From positions 558,001 to 622,000 of the forward strand of contig NC_017964.1 of assembly GCF_000219915.2 (NCBI RefSeq): a stretch of 64,000 nucleotides of DNA. Direction: 5' to 3'. The DNA is from Advenella kashmirensis WT001 (GTDB lineage Bacteria > Pseudomonadota > Gammaproteobacteria > Burkholderiales > Burkholderiaceae_B). Position 1 is the stretch's first letter. Every line of letters starts with the position of its first letter. A model generated the notes under the pieces. That model was given only the letters and a program-made list of their open reading frames with translations, had not been told where the DNA came from and searched no databases. The position numbers and the translations under genes were made by a program. Of this stretch, positions 27,088 to 37,021 are shown in pieces.

Positions 27088-28256
27088 TGTCCGTAACCGA
27101 TGGCCTTGATGTATATGTGGTGGGCGGTGCCGTGCGCGATGAGTTGCTGGGACTGCCGCAGGGAGACCGGGACTGGGTCGTGGTGGGAGCCAGTCCGCAG
27201 GAGATGGTGCGGCGTGGTTTCCAGCCGGTAGGCGGCGATTTTCCGGTTTTCCTGCATCCGCAAACCAAAGAGGAATATGCGCTGGCACGCACCGAAAGAA
27301 AAGCGGGGCGCGGCTACAAGGGCTTCACCTTTCATACGGGTCCGGAAGTGACGCTGGAAGAGGATTTAAAGCGTCGCGATCTGACCATTAATGCCATGGC
27401 GCGCCGCACCGATGGTACGCTGGTTGATCCCTTGCGTGGTCGCGATGACCTTGAGCGCCGCGTGTTCCGGCATGCCAGCCAGGCGTTTGCCGAAGATCCG
27501 GTGCGCATATTGCGCGTGGCGCGGTTTGCAGCGCGCTTCACCGAGTTCACACTGGCCGGCGGTACGCTGCAGCTGTGTCGGGACATGGTCGCTAGCGGAG
27601 AGACCGATGCCCTGGTACCCGAGCGGGTCTGGAAAGAGGTCTCGCGCGGGCTCATGAACGAAAAGCCGTCGCGCATGTTCACTGTTTTGCAGGATACCAA
27701 TGCGCTTGCTGTCGTGATGCCACAATTACATTGGAATACAGAAGTGGCACAGGCCACCGATTTGTCGGCTGCCAGAATCCTGCCGCTGCCTTCGCGCTAC
27801 GCGGTGGCGCTGTCACAGACACGCGAGCATGCAGCGTTGAGCGTGCATCTTAAAGTGCCTGCCGAATGTGCTGATTACGCCCGCCTGGCGCAGGTGCTAT
27901 CGGAGCGCCTGGATATGTTGCCATTGCCACCGAGCCCGACGGCGCAGGCGCACTTGTTGAGCCGCGCCCAATATGTGCTGGAAACACTGGAAGTGACGGA
28001 CAGTTTGCGCAAGCCGACGCGGTTTCGTGATTTACTGGGCGTCGTTTTGTGTACCCGACATTCTGCGGCGGAAAATCTGCAGGCGGAAATCACGCGCATT
28101 GAGTCCTGGAGTGAAATACTGGATTGTTATTTGCGGGTTGATGCGGGCGCAGTCGCGCGGCAAACCGCGGGGGGCACCAACGCGATCAAGGCGGCGGTGC
28201 GTGCGGCAAGACTGGATGCCATTGCCGCCTGCCTGGAAAAAATTGCACCGGGCTAG
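27087..28256 (+). CDS. cca: CCA-adding tRNA nucleotidyltransferase
   Basis: The enzyme adds or repairs the 3' CCA of tRNAs. This class II nucleotidyltransferase has 389 residues with [10 protein letters not shown], the metal-binding [10 protein letters not shown], the [10 protein letters not shown] motif and [16 protein letters not shown]. The C-terminal HD phosphohydrolase domain of E. coli Cca is absent, as in shorter betaproteobacterial forms. It overlaps the slt stop as TGATG, implying coupled translation. Confidence 0.94.
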   Translation: MSVTDGLDVYVVGGAVRDELLGLPQGDRDWVVVGASPQEMVRRGFQPVGGDFPVFLHPQTKEEYALARTERKAGRGYKGFTFHTGPEVTLEEDLKRRDLTINAMARRTDGTLVDPLRGRDDLERRVFRHASQAFAEDPVRILRVARFAARFTEFTLAGGTLQLCRDMVASGETDALVPERVWKEVSRGLMNEKPSRMFTVLQDTNALAVVMPQLHWNTEVAQATDLSAARILPLPSRYAVALSQTREHAALSVHLKVPAECADYARLAQVLSERLDMLPLPPSPTAQAHLLSRAQYVLETLEVTDSLRKPTRFRDLLGVVLCTRHSAAENLQAEITRIESWSEILDCYLRVDAGAVARQTAGGTNAIKAAVRAARLDAIAACLEKIAPG

Positions 28257-28332
28257 ACCCGGATTGTCAGGCGTTGTACCATTGGCGCATGTGCCAACAG
28301 CGGTTATAAGGGCGGTTATTTCAAATGCAATA

Positions 28333-28926
28333 TCAGGGGTTGCTGCTCATTCCGCTCCAGCGGGTGACCGAACCGGTATCTATGTCAAAGAGATCCAGTG
28401 CCCGACCGACACTGTGGTCGACCATAGCCTGGATACTTTCCGGGCGCGCATAAAAAGCCGGCACCGGCGGCATGACGATGGCGCCCATTTCCGTTACCGC
28501 CACCATGCTGCGTAAGTGACCCAGATGCAGCGGTGTTTCCCGGACCATAAGCACCAGCTTGCGCCTTTCCTTGAGCACCACATCGGCAGCGCGGGTCAAT
28601 AGCGAAGAGGTGACACCGCTGGCAATTTCCGAGAGCGTACGAATGGAACAAGGAGCAATGAGCATCCCGCTGGTTTTGAAAGAACCGCTGGAAATGACCG
28701 CCCCTACATCCTGAATCGCATGCACTACCGTTGCCCGGTCGGCCAGTTCACCGGGATGCATCTGCAGCTCTTGCGACAAGGTCAGGCTGGCCGAGCGGCT
28801 CATGACCAAATGGGTTTCGAAGCCGGCCTGGGCAAGCAGCTCAAGAGCACGGACACCGTAAATGGCGCCAGAGGCGCCGGTGATACCGACAATAATACGT
28901 GCAGGTGTGGAAACGGAGCTTGGCAT
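28333..28926 (-). CDS. ubiX: Flavin prenyltransferase UbiX
   Basis: UbiX makes the prenylated FMN cofactor needed by the decarboxylase UbiD in ubiquinone synthesis. The 197-residue flavoprotein has the N-terminal GITGASGAIYGVRALE, VMSRSASLTL, PCSIRTLSEIASGV and the C-terminal RETPLHLGHLRSM and PPVPAFYARPES blocks. The frame continues 49 codons upstream without homology-like features, so MPSSVSTPARIIVG at 28926 is taken as the start. No ubiD is adjacent. Confidence 0.94.
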   Translation of the reverse strand: MPSSVSTPARIIVGITGASGAIYGVRALELLAQAGFETHLVMSRSASLTLSQELQMHPGELADRATVVHAIQDVGAVISSGSFKTSGMLIAPCSIRTLSEIASGVTSSLLTRAADVVLKERRKLVLMVRETPLHLGHLRSMVAVTEMGAIVMPPVPAFYARPESIQAMVDHSVGRALDLFDIDTGSVTRWSGMSSNP

Positions 28927-29140
28927 GGGCAAATGGCTGTTTCGGTAAGGATAAATGGGCTGGCTGATATTGGCGGCCTGGCCGGGGCAAAATACACCGG
29001 CTGAAAGGGCTATTATACCCGCTGGCGCATAAAGCGACGCGGGCCGGGGTTTGTGGTTAACCGGATGACGCAAGCCTGTCGGTATTGGTTAACGACGGTG
29101 GGCTATATTGGCCAGGCGAGAGAAGCAATAGGGGGCACAG

Positions 29141-29894
29141 ATGGATCAGGTTAAAAGCGCAGCGGATCACTGGCAGTTTTCGCTGGCTGTGTATACCCGT
29201 GAGGGCGTGGCCGGGCACTGTCTCGCGCTGCAGCACAGGCTGGAGACTGGATGTCAACGTCTTGTTGCTCATGCTGTGGGCGGCCAGGCAGTGGGGCGCC
29301 GCGCCTACGGCAGAACAGATTGCCGATGCCGACAGCACAATTGCTGCGTGGCGGTGCGAGATCGTTATCCCCTTGCGTCAGCTGCGAACGCGGCTCAAGA
29401 GCGGGCCGGCGCCGGCGCCCGATGCAATGACAGATGTGTTAAGGAACGATATCAAGCGACTTGAACTGGAGGCCGAGCGCATGCAGCAGGAGGTATTGGC
29501 GCAGTGGGTAAAGGAACAGACGCAGGCGATAAACGCAGGTGCGCAAGGCGGTGTGGTACAGCAGAGAATGGAGATAACGCAGGCCCAGGACGATGCGTGG
29601 TCCGATCCGGTCACGCAAGACGGTATTTCTGCGCCAGACCGGTCGCAGGCAGAACTGGCAGATACGGCGGAAAACGCCAGGCAACTGGCTGTGCTGGAGC
29701 AGACGGCCGTCAGGGTGGTTGCTCATTACGAGGCGCAGCATGGATATGCTAACGCAGCGGATGGGCAGCCTGCGGTTGCCGAAGCAGTTGCGGTGGAATC
29801 TGTGAGCGATGAGCACGCTGCGGACCCATGGCTGGCCTTGCAGCATGCACATCAGGTCGTGCTGGCTGCAGCGGCGGTGTTTGCGTCAGCCTGA
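29141..29894 (+). CDS. TIGR02444 (DUF2390) family protein (frameshifted)
   Basis: The ATG at 29141 follows AGGGGG and begins DHWQFSLAVYTREGVAGHCLALQHRLE. A second frame then carries LDVNVLLLMLWAARQWG and AWRCEIVIPLRQLRTRLKSG. Together these are the body of the TIGR02444 family, of unknown function. The break is near 29245 (GAGACTGGATG). Unlike the other breaks here it needs one base removed or two added. The C-terminal 130 residues are Ala/Gln/Glu-rich and probably poorly conserved. It ends at TGA 29892-29894, about 250 residues. Confidence 0.75.
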
Positions 29895-29969
29895 TGGCGA
29901 AAATGGCTGCTGCACCATAACCGGACCGCCGCTACCCTCGTGGCCCGCAGCAAGGCCAAAGCGTTGGGA

Positions 29970-30341
29970 TCAGAACCAGGATGTGGTCGATACGCCCTGG
30001 CCGTCATTCAGGCGAATGGCGCCCATGACGATGCGATAGATGTACCATACGGTAACGGCGATAAGCACAATCCAGCCGATCAGGATAATCATTAGCAAAA
30101 AGCCTGCAATCGCGCCGATCAGGCCGATCCAGAAAGTACGGATCAGATATTGCATATGATCGGCATAGACCGTATTGGCGAACTCGCCCCGTTTGGCGTA
30201 GGCCATGATGACGCCCACCACTGAAAACAGCCCGGTAAACAGTCCCAATGCGTACATTGCATACGTAATCCAGGTGAAATTGCGAGCGGCGTTATCCGGC
30301 GCGGGAACCGGAGTCTGGCTCTGGCTGGTTTCTTCGTTCAT
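29970..30341 (-). CDS. DUF4870-like small integral membrane protein
   Basis: A 123-residue protein with a polar N terminus (MNEETSQSQTPVPAPDN) and three hydrophobic helices: ITYAMYALGLFTGLFSVVGVI, FWIGLIGAIAGFLLMI and LIGWIVLIAVTVWYIYRIV. The YAKRGEF...HMQYLIRTFW pattern resembles DUF4870/Tic20-like proteins of betaproteobacteria. Function unknown. It stands alone between convergent or divergent neighbours. Confidence 0.8.
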   Translation of the reverse strand: MNEETSQSQTPVPAPDNAARNFTWITYAMYALGLFTGLFSVVGVIMAYAKRGEFANTVYADHMQYLIRTFWIGLIGAIAGFLLMIILIGWIVLIAVTVWYIYRIVMGAIRLNDGQGVSTTSWF

Positions 30342-30634
30342 TGCAGTATCCCCTTGAGTTCAGGCGTGAGTCACTTTAAGTCTGTCCACTTTAAACTTTA
30401 AGTAATAACTACTTTAATATAGATTGCAAGTTTAATAAACCGATATTGCATTCGTGTAAAAATGTAGCAGATTGACATTGCCGCATGAAGTATTTGCTTC
30501 CGTATAAGGGATGCGGTAGACTCGCGCGGCGGCAATGGCTTTTGCCATGCCTTGCCGGAACCCTTGCTGTATCAGGGCATGTGTGCTTTCCGGCATTGCC
30601 CGCCCTTATTCTCCCAACCATATGGACTATAACA

Positions 30635-30901
30635 ATGAAAAAATTTGACCTTGAAAAAGCCAAAGCGCTTAAAACAGTGGGAAAAATGAAACAAGAAGGC
30701 GTGCCGGGGCAGTTCGGCGCCGCCGATGCCGCAGTTGATCGCCGCGCCCAGCGCAAGCTGGACCAGGCCCAGGGGCTGGTCTCTTTTCCGGTCAAGCTCA
30801 GGCAGGAAGTGATTGACCAGATTCGTGAGCGCGCGGTGCAGCAGGACAGGAATACCAACGACATTATCGGACAATTGCTGGAACAGGCGCTCAAGGGCTG
30901 A
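30635..30901 (+). CDS. Small protein with ribbon-helix-helix-like C terminus
   Basis: An 88-residue basic protein starting MKKFDLEKAKALKTVGKMKQ. The C-terminal segment VSFPVKLRQEVIDQIRERA (a strand, then a helix) followed by NDIIGQLLEQALKG resembles the MetJ/Arc ribbon-helix-helix fold, so it may bind DNA as a dimer. The frame is open another 50 codons upstream, but that part is Cys/Pro/Leu-rich and unlikely to be translated. No obvious toxin or partner gene is adjacent, so an antitoxin role is not supported. Confidence 0.65.
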   Translation: MKKFDLEKAKALKTVGKMKQEGVPGQFGAADAAVDRRAQRKLDQAQGLVSFPVKLRQEVIDQIRERAVQQDRNTNDIIGQLLEQALKG

Positions 30902-30993
30902 TGCAATTGGGCCCGCTACCTGAGCGTCGCGATTAATAGTCAGGGGCGGGAGGGCTTGGCAACGCTGTAGCCCCTATTTTCGGATTCCGCTGG

Positions 30994-31967
30994 TCAGGGC
31001 TCGATATAACCGGGGTCGTCTTCCGGCTTGAGTTTTTCGTAGTGTTCATGCGCTTGAGGCTTGATAAACAGCGTTGCTACCTCGGGGTGTCCCTTGCGAA
31101 TCTTGTTTTCAAGGGCAATGACGATCGCTTCGAGTTCCGGCACGCGCAGCGCATCGGCAAACTCCAGGCTCATTGCAACCGTGATTTCCTGTGGTGCCGT
31201 CTGCACCGTAATCAAGCCATTGACGCGTGTTACGCCAGCGGTGCTTTCGGCCAGCGTCACAATGGAGTCGCGTATGTCGGCGCTGGCCGCTTCGCCAATC
31301 AGCAGACCCTTGGTTTCGCGCGCCACCAGCAGTGCAGTCAAGGCCAGGGTAAGACCGATCAGTATCGACGCCGCGCCATCGAGTGCCGGATTGTCCAGCG
31401 CCACGGACAGGTAGACGCTGCGAAGGCGATGAGCAGTCCCAGCATGGCGGCCGAATCCTCCAGCAATACGATAAACGTAGGTGGATCCTTGCTATGGACG
31501 ATCATCCGGAACAGCTCGGAGTAAGGGCGATTGCCCCTGAATTTTCTGACGGTAAAGACCCAGGAGAAGCCTTCGAACAGGAAAGCCAGCGCCAGCACGA
31601 TATAGGTGACATGGGGTGATTCGATCGGGTGCGGTTCGCGGATGTGGACAATGCCCTCATAGACCGAGACACCGGCGCCGAAGGTCAGAATTAACAGGCC
31701 GACAACAAAACTCCAGAAGTAGACTTCGCGGCCATAGCCGATAGGGTGGTCTTTGTCAGGCCGGTTGCGGCTGCGATGGACACCATACAGCAGCAGGATT
31801 TCATTGGTACAGTCGACCACCGAGTGCACGCCCTCGCTGAGCATGGCCGAACTGCCGGTGATGGCGGCAGCGACGAATTTGCTGATGGCCACCAGAATAT
31901 TGCCCGCCAGGGCAATATAAATGACCATATTCGATGCGTGATCAGTTTGCGGTGTGCTTCGGGTCAT
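30994..31967 (-). CDS. Cation diffusion facilitator family transporter (frameshifted)
   Basis: A CDF metal/proton antiporter. The N-terminal half has TMs with SAMLSEGVHSVVDCTNEILLLYG (the metal-site region) and KDHPIGYGREVYFW. The C-terminal half has further helices and a cytoplasmic ferredoxin-like domain (DIRDSIVTLAESTAGV, HPEVATLFIKPQ). The halves are in different frames, split near 31417; one extra G on the plus strand joins LLIAFAA to VYLSVALDNPALDG, giving 324 residues. Likely substrates are Zn, Fe or Co. No regulator is adjacent. Confidence 0.88.
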
Positions 31968-32163
31968 CGGGTGTCCCCATGTCTATGGTGCGTTTTTCGT
32001 TGCGCGGCTTGCGGTTCGCTATCGCAATGGCAGGGCGATCTGTCACCAGCGCTATACCATTGATGCCAGGCCCCCGACCTTGCCATGCTATCTATCAAAA
32101 TGGCGCCCGCCCTAAGGCGCCCACAGGCTGGTACCGTGCGTTCAGATAGGGTTTCACCTAAGT

Positions 32164-33408
32164 TCACAGGCGATGGCGGCGATCTCCCGTGGCAAACGCC
32201 ATCAGATCCATATCTACATTTTTGCCGATGGCCAGCACCTTGAACAGTTCTCCCATCTCTGCTTCTGACAGCAGCTTTTGTACCGGGCCAATTTCGCGCG
32301 CATAGCGTGCCGTGTCGTCGGGGTCCAGCTCGCTGAGCATCTGCAGCAGGCCGCAGTTGAGCAGAAAACGGGCTTGCGAGGTGTAGCCCAGCACTTCCAG
32401 ATCTGCTGCCAGTGCCGCATCGGCCATGGCGGTAAAGTCTACGTGTGCGGTAATGTCCTGAATCCCGGGGAAATGCAGCACCTGACTATGCGCATGATGC
32501 AGCAGGTGGCACATGAGTGTGCCCTGGCTGCGTTGCGGATGATAGTACTCGTGCTGTGGAAAACCGTAGTCGATCAGCAGAGCGACACCCTGATCCAGCC
32601 ACTGTCCCAGACCCGCGACCCAGGATTCGCCTTGCAGGTTTATTTCGGATCGATAGCCGGGCAGCGCAGGCATGCGCGTCCTTACGGCCTGCTCCAGCAG
32701 TGCGCCGGCGGGAACGCGCAGAAAATCAAAATATGACGAGGCCTGTGCCTCCTGGTCCGCTTGCGGGTCTGCGGCTGCTGATGCCTCACCTGGTTTGTTG
32801 ATGACGTGCAGTTCATGGACATTGCCATCTTCGCCCCATTCGAACAGCGAGACGGGCATGGCGTCGAGCACTTCGTTGGCAATGATGCAGCCGCTAAAGC
32901 CCGAAGGCAGACTGTGCAGCCAATGCACGCTGTCTCCAAAAGGGGCAAGCCGTTGTTGTTGTCGCTGCGTCAGATCCGGTGAAATATCAAGAATGTAATA
33001 TTGCAGTTCGGGAAACTCGGGCAGCAGGGCTTGCAATATATGCTCGGCCAGCGCGCCGGAGCCGGCGCCGAATTCCAGAATATGAGGGGTGCCGATATGG
33101 GCAAGGATGGGGCCGATTTGCCTGGCCAGACTGCGGCCGAACCACGGCGTCAGTTCTGGTGCCGTGACAAAGTCGCCTTGCAGTGCGGTGCCTGCTGCGG
33201 CTGCGGTATCGCCGAATTTGAGGGGGGCGCCGGCGTAATAGCCAGCTTGAGGATCGTACAACGCTGCATGCATCCAGCGCGCGAAGGGCAGCCCCTGGGG
33301 GCCGGCTTCATGAATAAGCCCGGCAAGCTTGTGCCGGGCGTTTTCGCTATAGCGCTGCGCTGCTTCCTGAATTTGGGGCAGCGCAGCGCCGGTTGGGTCT
33401 GCACGCAT
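32164..33408 (-). CDS. SAM-dependent methyltransferase, MidA/NDUFAF7 family
   Basis: A 414-residue COG1565 protein. The N-terminal part has the family opening GLPFARWMHAALYDPQAGYY, FGDTAAAAGTALQGDFVTAPELTPWFG, then the SAM-binding glycine loop ILEFGAGSGALAEHIL and IANEVLDAMPV. In mitochondria the homologue methylates an arginine of complex I; the bacterial substrate is not established. It lies 40 bases downstream of rhlE on the same strand. Confidence 0.9.
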   Translation of the reverse strand: MRADPTGAALPQIQEAAQRYSENARHKLAGLIHEAGPQGLPFARWMHAALYDPQAGYYAGAPLKFGDTAAAAGTALQGDFVTAPELTPWFGRSLARQIGPILAHIGTPHILEFGAGSGALAEHILQALLPEFPELQYYILDISPDLTQRQQQRLAPFGDSVHWLHSLPSGFSGCIIANEVLDAMPVSLFEWGEDGNVHELHVINKPGEASAAADPQADQEAQASSYFDFLRVPAGALLEQAVRTRMPALPGYRSEINLQGESWVAGLGQWLDQGVALLIDYGFPQHEYYHPQRSQGTLMCHLLHHAHSQVLHFPGIQDITAHVDFTAMADAALAADLEVLGYTSQARFLLNCGLLQMLSELDPDDTARYAREIGPVQKLLSEAEMGELFKVLAIGKNVDMDLMAFATGDRRHRL

Positions 33409-33448
33409 ATCTTTCCAACGTTACTTTGGGAAAGATCATTATAAAGGC

Positions 33449-35089
33449 TTACGCCCAGGTGCGTGATGAACTCGGTTTCTTTTTGCTGCGAGCAAAACCG
33501 GGCTTGTCTGAACGCGGTGCGCGATCACCACCGAAGCCGCCGTCGGAACGGGTGCTTGGGCGAGGCTTGCGAGCCGGTGCAGGAGCGAACTCGGTGCGTG
33601 GCTTGCGCGGTGCGGGTGCCGCATCAGCTTTGACAAAACCGCTTTTTTCGCTACGCGGACGATCAGATGAGAACGGATTGCGTGACAGCGAAGTGGCGGC
33701 ACGGTCAATCAGCGATTCACGTGGTGCGTCATAAGAGCGTGCAGGACGCGCGCGCTCGGAGCGACCTTCAGCAGAGCGTGAGTCTTCACGAGCGCCGTAA
33801 GAAGGGGCGCTGCCGCCTTTGCGATGACCAAAGCCGGTACGGGCCTGATCTTTCTCGCGCGAACCGCCACCTGGGCGACCCTGGCGTGAGCCATTTGGCT
33901 TGCCGCTACGACCCTTGCCGCCGCCGGCGCCGCGACCACTTTCGGCCGATTTGACCGGCTCCAGGCCAGCAATCACTTCGGCAGGCATGGACTGGCCGGT
34001 GAACTGTTCGATGCGGCGGATTTTATGACGTTCGCCATGGGTTGCCAGTGTAAATGCCTGACCATTGCGACCGGCACGGCCGGTACGACCAATACGGTGA
34101 ACGTAGTCTTCAGCCTGCATCGGCAGATCGAAGTTGATGGCGTGGCTGATGCCTTGCACGTCAATACCGCGGGCGGCAACATCGGTTGCAACCAGCACGC
34201 GCAGACGACCTTTTTGCAGCATACCCAGTGTGCGGGTGCGCTGACGCTGGTTCATGTCGCCATGCAGAGCAGAGGCGGCAAAACCTTCATCTTCCAGACG
34301 TTCGGCCAGTGCATCGGCGCCGCGTTTGGTGGAGGTAAAGACAATGGCCTGATCCATGGAGGCATCACGCAGCAGGTGACCCAGCAGACGCAGTTTGTGA
34401 CCGCTGTCATCTGCGTAAAGCAGGGTCTGGGTAATGTTGGCGTGTTTCTGTTTCTGTCCGGCGATATCGATACGCAGCGGATTGTTCAGCATGTCTGCGG
34501 CCAGACGGGCAACGGTGCCTTCGAACGTGGCAGAGAACATCAGTGTCTGACGATCATTAGGCGTTTGCGCAACAATGCTTTCGATGTCTTCGATGAAGCC
34601 CATGTCCAGCATGCGGTCGGCTTCGTCCAGCACCAGAGTATGAACGCGTGACAGATTGACGCGACGTGCGTTCAGGTGGTCAATAAGACGACCGGGGGTG
34701 GCAACCAGCACGTCAACACGACGCGACAGCGCTTTGATCTGTGCGCCGTAAGGCATGCCGCCCACTACAGTGGCGATACGCAGATCGTCAATGCCAACAC
34801 CGTATGATTTGGTGGCTTCTGCAACCTGCAGGGCCAGTTCGCGGGTTGGGGTCAGGACCAATACCTGTACGCCGACGCCTTTGTTGCCAGGCATGCCGGC
34901 AATGCGGTGCAAAGAGGGCAGCATGAATGCTGCAGTTTTGCCGCTGCCGGTTTGTGCAGAGACGATCAGATCCTTGCCTTCAAGGGCTTTGGGGATCGCT
35001 TCGGTTTGCACAGGAGTGGGCTGAGTGAAGCCGGCCTTGTTCAGGGCAGCAAGAAGAATGGGTGATAGACCCAGAGAATCAAATGACAT
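33449..35089 (-). CDS. rhlE: DEAD-box RNA helicase, RhlE type
   Basis: A 546-residue ATP-dependent RNA helicase: Q motif (FTQPTPVQTEAIP), motif I AQTGSGKT, PTRELA, DEAD in LVLDEADRMLDMGF, SAT, and HRIGRTGRAGR. From about residue 390 the protein is a long disordered basic tail rich in Gly, Arg, Ser and Pro, typical of RNA-binding extensions. ATG 35089 with AGGA 6 bases upstream is the start; a TTG at 35116 would add nine residues. Transcription probably begins near 35464, leaving a leader of about 375 bases. Confidence 0.93.
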   Translation of the reverse strand: MSFDSLGLSPILLAALNKAGFTQPTPVQTEAIPKALEGKDLIVSAQTGSGKTAAFMLPSLHRIAGMPGNKGVGVQVLVLTPTRELALQVAEATKSYGVGIDDLRIATVVGGMPYGAQIKALSRRVDVLVATPGRLIDHLNARRVNLSRVHTLVLDEADRMLDMGFIEDIESIVAQTPNDRQTLMFSATFEGTVARLAADMLNNPLRIDIAGQKQKHANITQTLLYADDSGHKLRLLGHLLRDASMDQAIVFTSTKRGADALAERLEDEGFAASALHGDMNQRQRTRTLGMLQKGRLRVLVATDVAARGIDVQGISHAINFDLPMQAEDYVHRIGRTGRAGRNGQAFTLATHGERHKIRRIEQFTGQSMPAEVIAGLEPVKSAESGRGAGGGKGRSGKPNGSRQGRPGGGSREKDQARTGFGHRKGGSAPSYGAREDSRSAEGRSERARPARSYDAPRESLIDRAATSLSRNPFSSDRPRSEKSGFVKADAAPAPRKPRTEFAPAPARKPRPSTRSDGGFGGDRAPRSDKPGFARSKKKPSSSRTWA

Positions 35090-35659
35090 TTGTAATCCTA
35101 AGTAGGTGTCAGGCAAGCCTGTTCATCAGGAGTGCAGATGGCCGTTGATTCCGGTTGTGATGCTGGGCGATTGCATAAGCAACCCCAGGCCGCACGATGG
35201 ACAGGCCATCGGCAAACAGGACAAAACGACAATTCTGTCACGCAGCAAAGTCTTGCTGATATGCACAATGCACATCTGCACTTTACTGATCAGGATGAAC
35301 AAACGAATGGGAAATAGCCAGACGAATCGTTGATCGGAGCATCGAGCCGACCGGATCAACCGTTGCATGACAGAGGAAATACGCATGCGGGTCTGGAGGT
35401 AGGAGCGATGACGGCTTTTGATTAATAAGCCAGGCAGCAAAAATAAAGAGAATTTGCTGCAAAGAAAATGATTATATAAGTGTTTTCCCTAGAATGCAAG
35501 CATTATTATTGCATTATCTATTTAGCCGTGTTGCGTATAGGGTAAAAGCCACTTACTTGGCACAGCAGTACGGTGGGTAAAATCGGCAACATGGCCGCCA
35601 TTCGGTGGCGGCAGAGCGCCACAGGCTACTGGACGCGCGCGGGTCGGGTGCTGCCGGTT
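35090..35659. other. Long rhlE leader and flanking non-coding DNA
   Basis: About 570 bases with no convincing gene on either strand. It contains a good minus-strand promoter (35471-35499), so most of it is predicted 5' untranslated RNA of rhlE. The part beyond 35500 runs into the 3' end of the HIT gene. Confidence 0.55.
35471..35499 (-). promoter_or_regulatory. Promoter of rhlE
   Basis: On the minus strand TTGCAT (35499-35494) and a perfect TATAAT (35476-35471) are separated by exactly 17 bases. Confidence 0.65.
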
Positions 35660-36190
35660 TCATCCATCCGTGATGCGTTGCAGGGTTTGCTCAAAGCGGG
35701 TCTGTTCGGGCACGGTATCTGCCGTGTCATCAAAAAGGGCGCTAAACGATTGCGTGATGTCCTGGTGGTAGGCGGGTACGAGCTGCCGGATATGCGCGTT
35801 TCTGCGGGCCGCTTCGGGTTCGTCGTCTGGCCCGTCTGCTGCCGCGCGCGGCGCGCCCCAGATGGGATTGGGAAAATGTTTGTCGTCGGTAAAGCGGGCA
35901 ATAATGTGCCAATGTACGTGAGGCACCATGTTTCCCAATTGCGCCAGATTGATTTTATCGGGCTGGAAATGGCGCCTTTGCAGGGCTTCTACCAGATATA
36001 CGGCGCTCATCAGGCCGCTACGCTCGGCCTGATTCAGATCGGTCATTTCCTGCGCGTGGCGATTGAGGATGACGCGGGTAAATGCCGGGTAATCGGCCTC
36101 CTGCGCATCGACAACGCGCAGGAATGCGTTGCGAAACAGCACGGTTCCGCCATCGCCATGGCACAACGGGCAATCAGTACGCGTGGTCAC
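35660..36190 (-). CDS. HIT family nucleotide hydrolase/transferase
   Basis: A 176-residue histidine-triad protein: N-terminal CPLCHGDGG (a CxxC pair that may bind zinc), the substrate strand region FTRVILNRHAQEMTDL, and the catalytic HVHWHIIAR. HIT proteins hydrolyse dinucleoside polyphosphates or AMP-linked compounds. It starts 36 bases after trpC on the same strand and so is probably the last gene of the trp operon, though no tryptophan role is known. Confidence 0.88.
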   Translation of the reverse strand: MTTRTDCPLCHGDGGTVLFRNAFLRVVDAQEADYPAFTRVILNRHAQEMTDLNQAERSGLMSAVYLVEALQRRHFQPDKINLAQLGNMVPHVHWHIIARFTDDKHFPNPIWGAPRAAADGPDDEPEAARRNAHIRQLVPAYHQDITQSFSALFDDTADTVPEQTRFEQTLQRITDG

Positions 36191-36226
36191 TGCCGTGGTT
36201 CTCCCGGAAAATACCTGCTGGGTGAA

Positions 36227-37021
36227 TCAATGATTCACGATAAATGACTCAAGTGTGATGCCTGGATCGGTTTCCCGCATGAACGCTTCGCCGATCAGGA
36301 ACCCATAGACTCCGTTCTCATGCATGCTGCGCACGTCCTCGGGGGCGTGGATGCCGCTTTCGGTAATGACAAAACGCCCCTCGGGAATATGCGGCAGCAG
36401 GTCCAGCGTGGTTTGCAAGGTAGTCTCGAAGGTGCGCAGATTGCGGTTATTGATGCCGATCAGCGACGATTTCATGTCCAGGGCGATATCCAGTTCGGCC
36501 CGGTCGTGCACCTCGATCAGGACATCCATGTCCAGTTCCTGCGCAACCGCTTCCATTTCCTTGAGCTGGTCGGCCGGCAAAGCGGCGACGATCAGCAGGA
36601 TGCAGTCGGCGCCCAGTGCGCGGGCATTGATGATCTGATAGGGATCAATCATGAAGTCTTTGCGCAGCACCGGTAGCGGGCAGGCCGCGCGCGCCTGGCG
36701 CAGATAATCGCTGGAGCCCTGGAAAAACTGCACATCGGTCAGCACTGACAGACACGTCGCGCCATGGGCGGCATAGGTGTGGGCGATTTCGGCAGGGTTG
36801 AAATTGGGCCGGATTACGCCTTTTGATGGCGACGCTTTTTTTACTTCAGCGATGACAGCCGTTTTTTTCTGTCTGATCTTTTCACGCAGCGCATTGGCAA
36901 AACCGCGCACATCCTTGCGCGCCTGGGCTTCGCGCAGCAGATCTGCTTCGCTGCGGAACTGGCGCTGCATAGCGACTTCTTCTTTTTTTACGCTGAGAAT
37001 CTGTTCAAGAATATCGTTCAT
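36227..37021 (-). CDS. trpC: Indole-3-glycerol phosphate synthase TrpC
   Basis: TrpC closes the indole ring in tryptophan synthesis. It is a 264-residue TIM barrel with [54 protein letters not shown] and VITESGI, the usual active-site strands. It is monofunctional, with no fused TrpF. The ATG overlaps the trpD stop by four bases (ATGA). Confidence 0.97.
   Translation of the reverse strand: MNDILEQILSVKKEEVAMQRQFRSEADLLREAQARKDVRGFANALREKIRQKKTAVIAEVKKASPSKGVIRPNFNPAEIAHTYAAHGATCLSVLTDVQFFQGSSDYLRQARAACPLPVLRKDFMIDPYQIINARALGADCILLIVAALPADQLKEMEAVAQELDMDVLIEVHDRAELDIALDMKSSLIGINNRNLRTFETTLQTTLDLLPHIPEGRFVITESGIHAPEDVRSMHENGVYGFLIGEAFMRETDPGITLESFIVNH

Noticed and set aside
35126..35440. 104-codon minus-strand ORF upstream of rhlE
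   Set aside because: No ribosome-binding site, an irregular Cys/Ile/Arg composition, and it lies inside the predicted rhlE leader.
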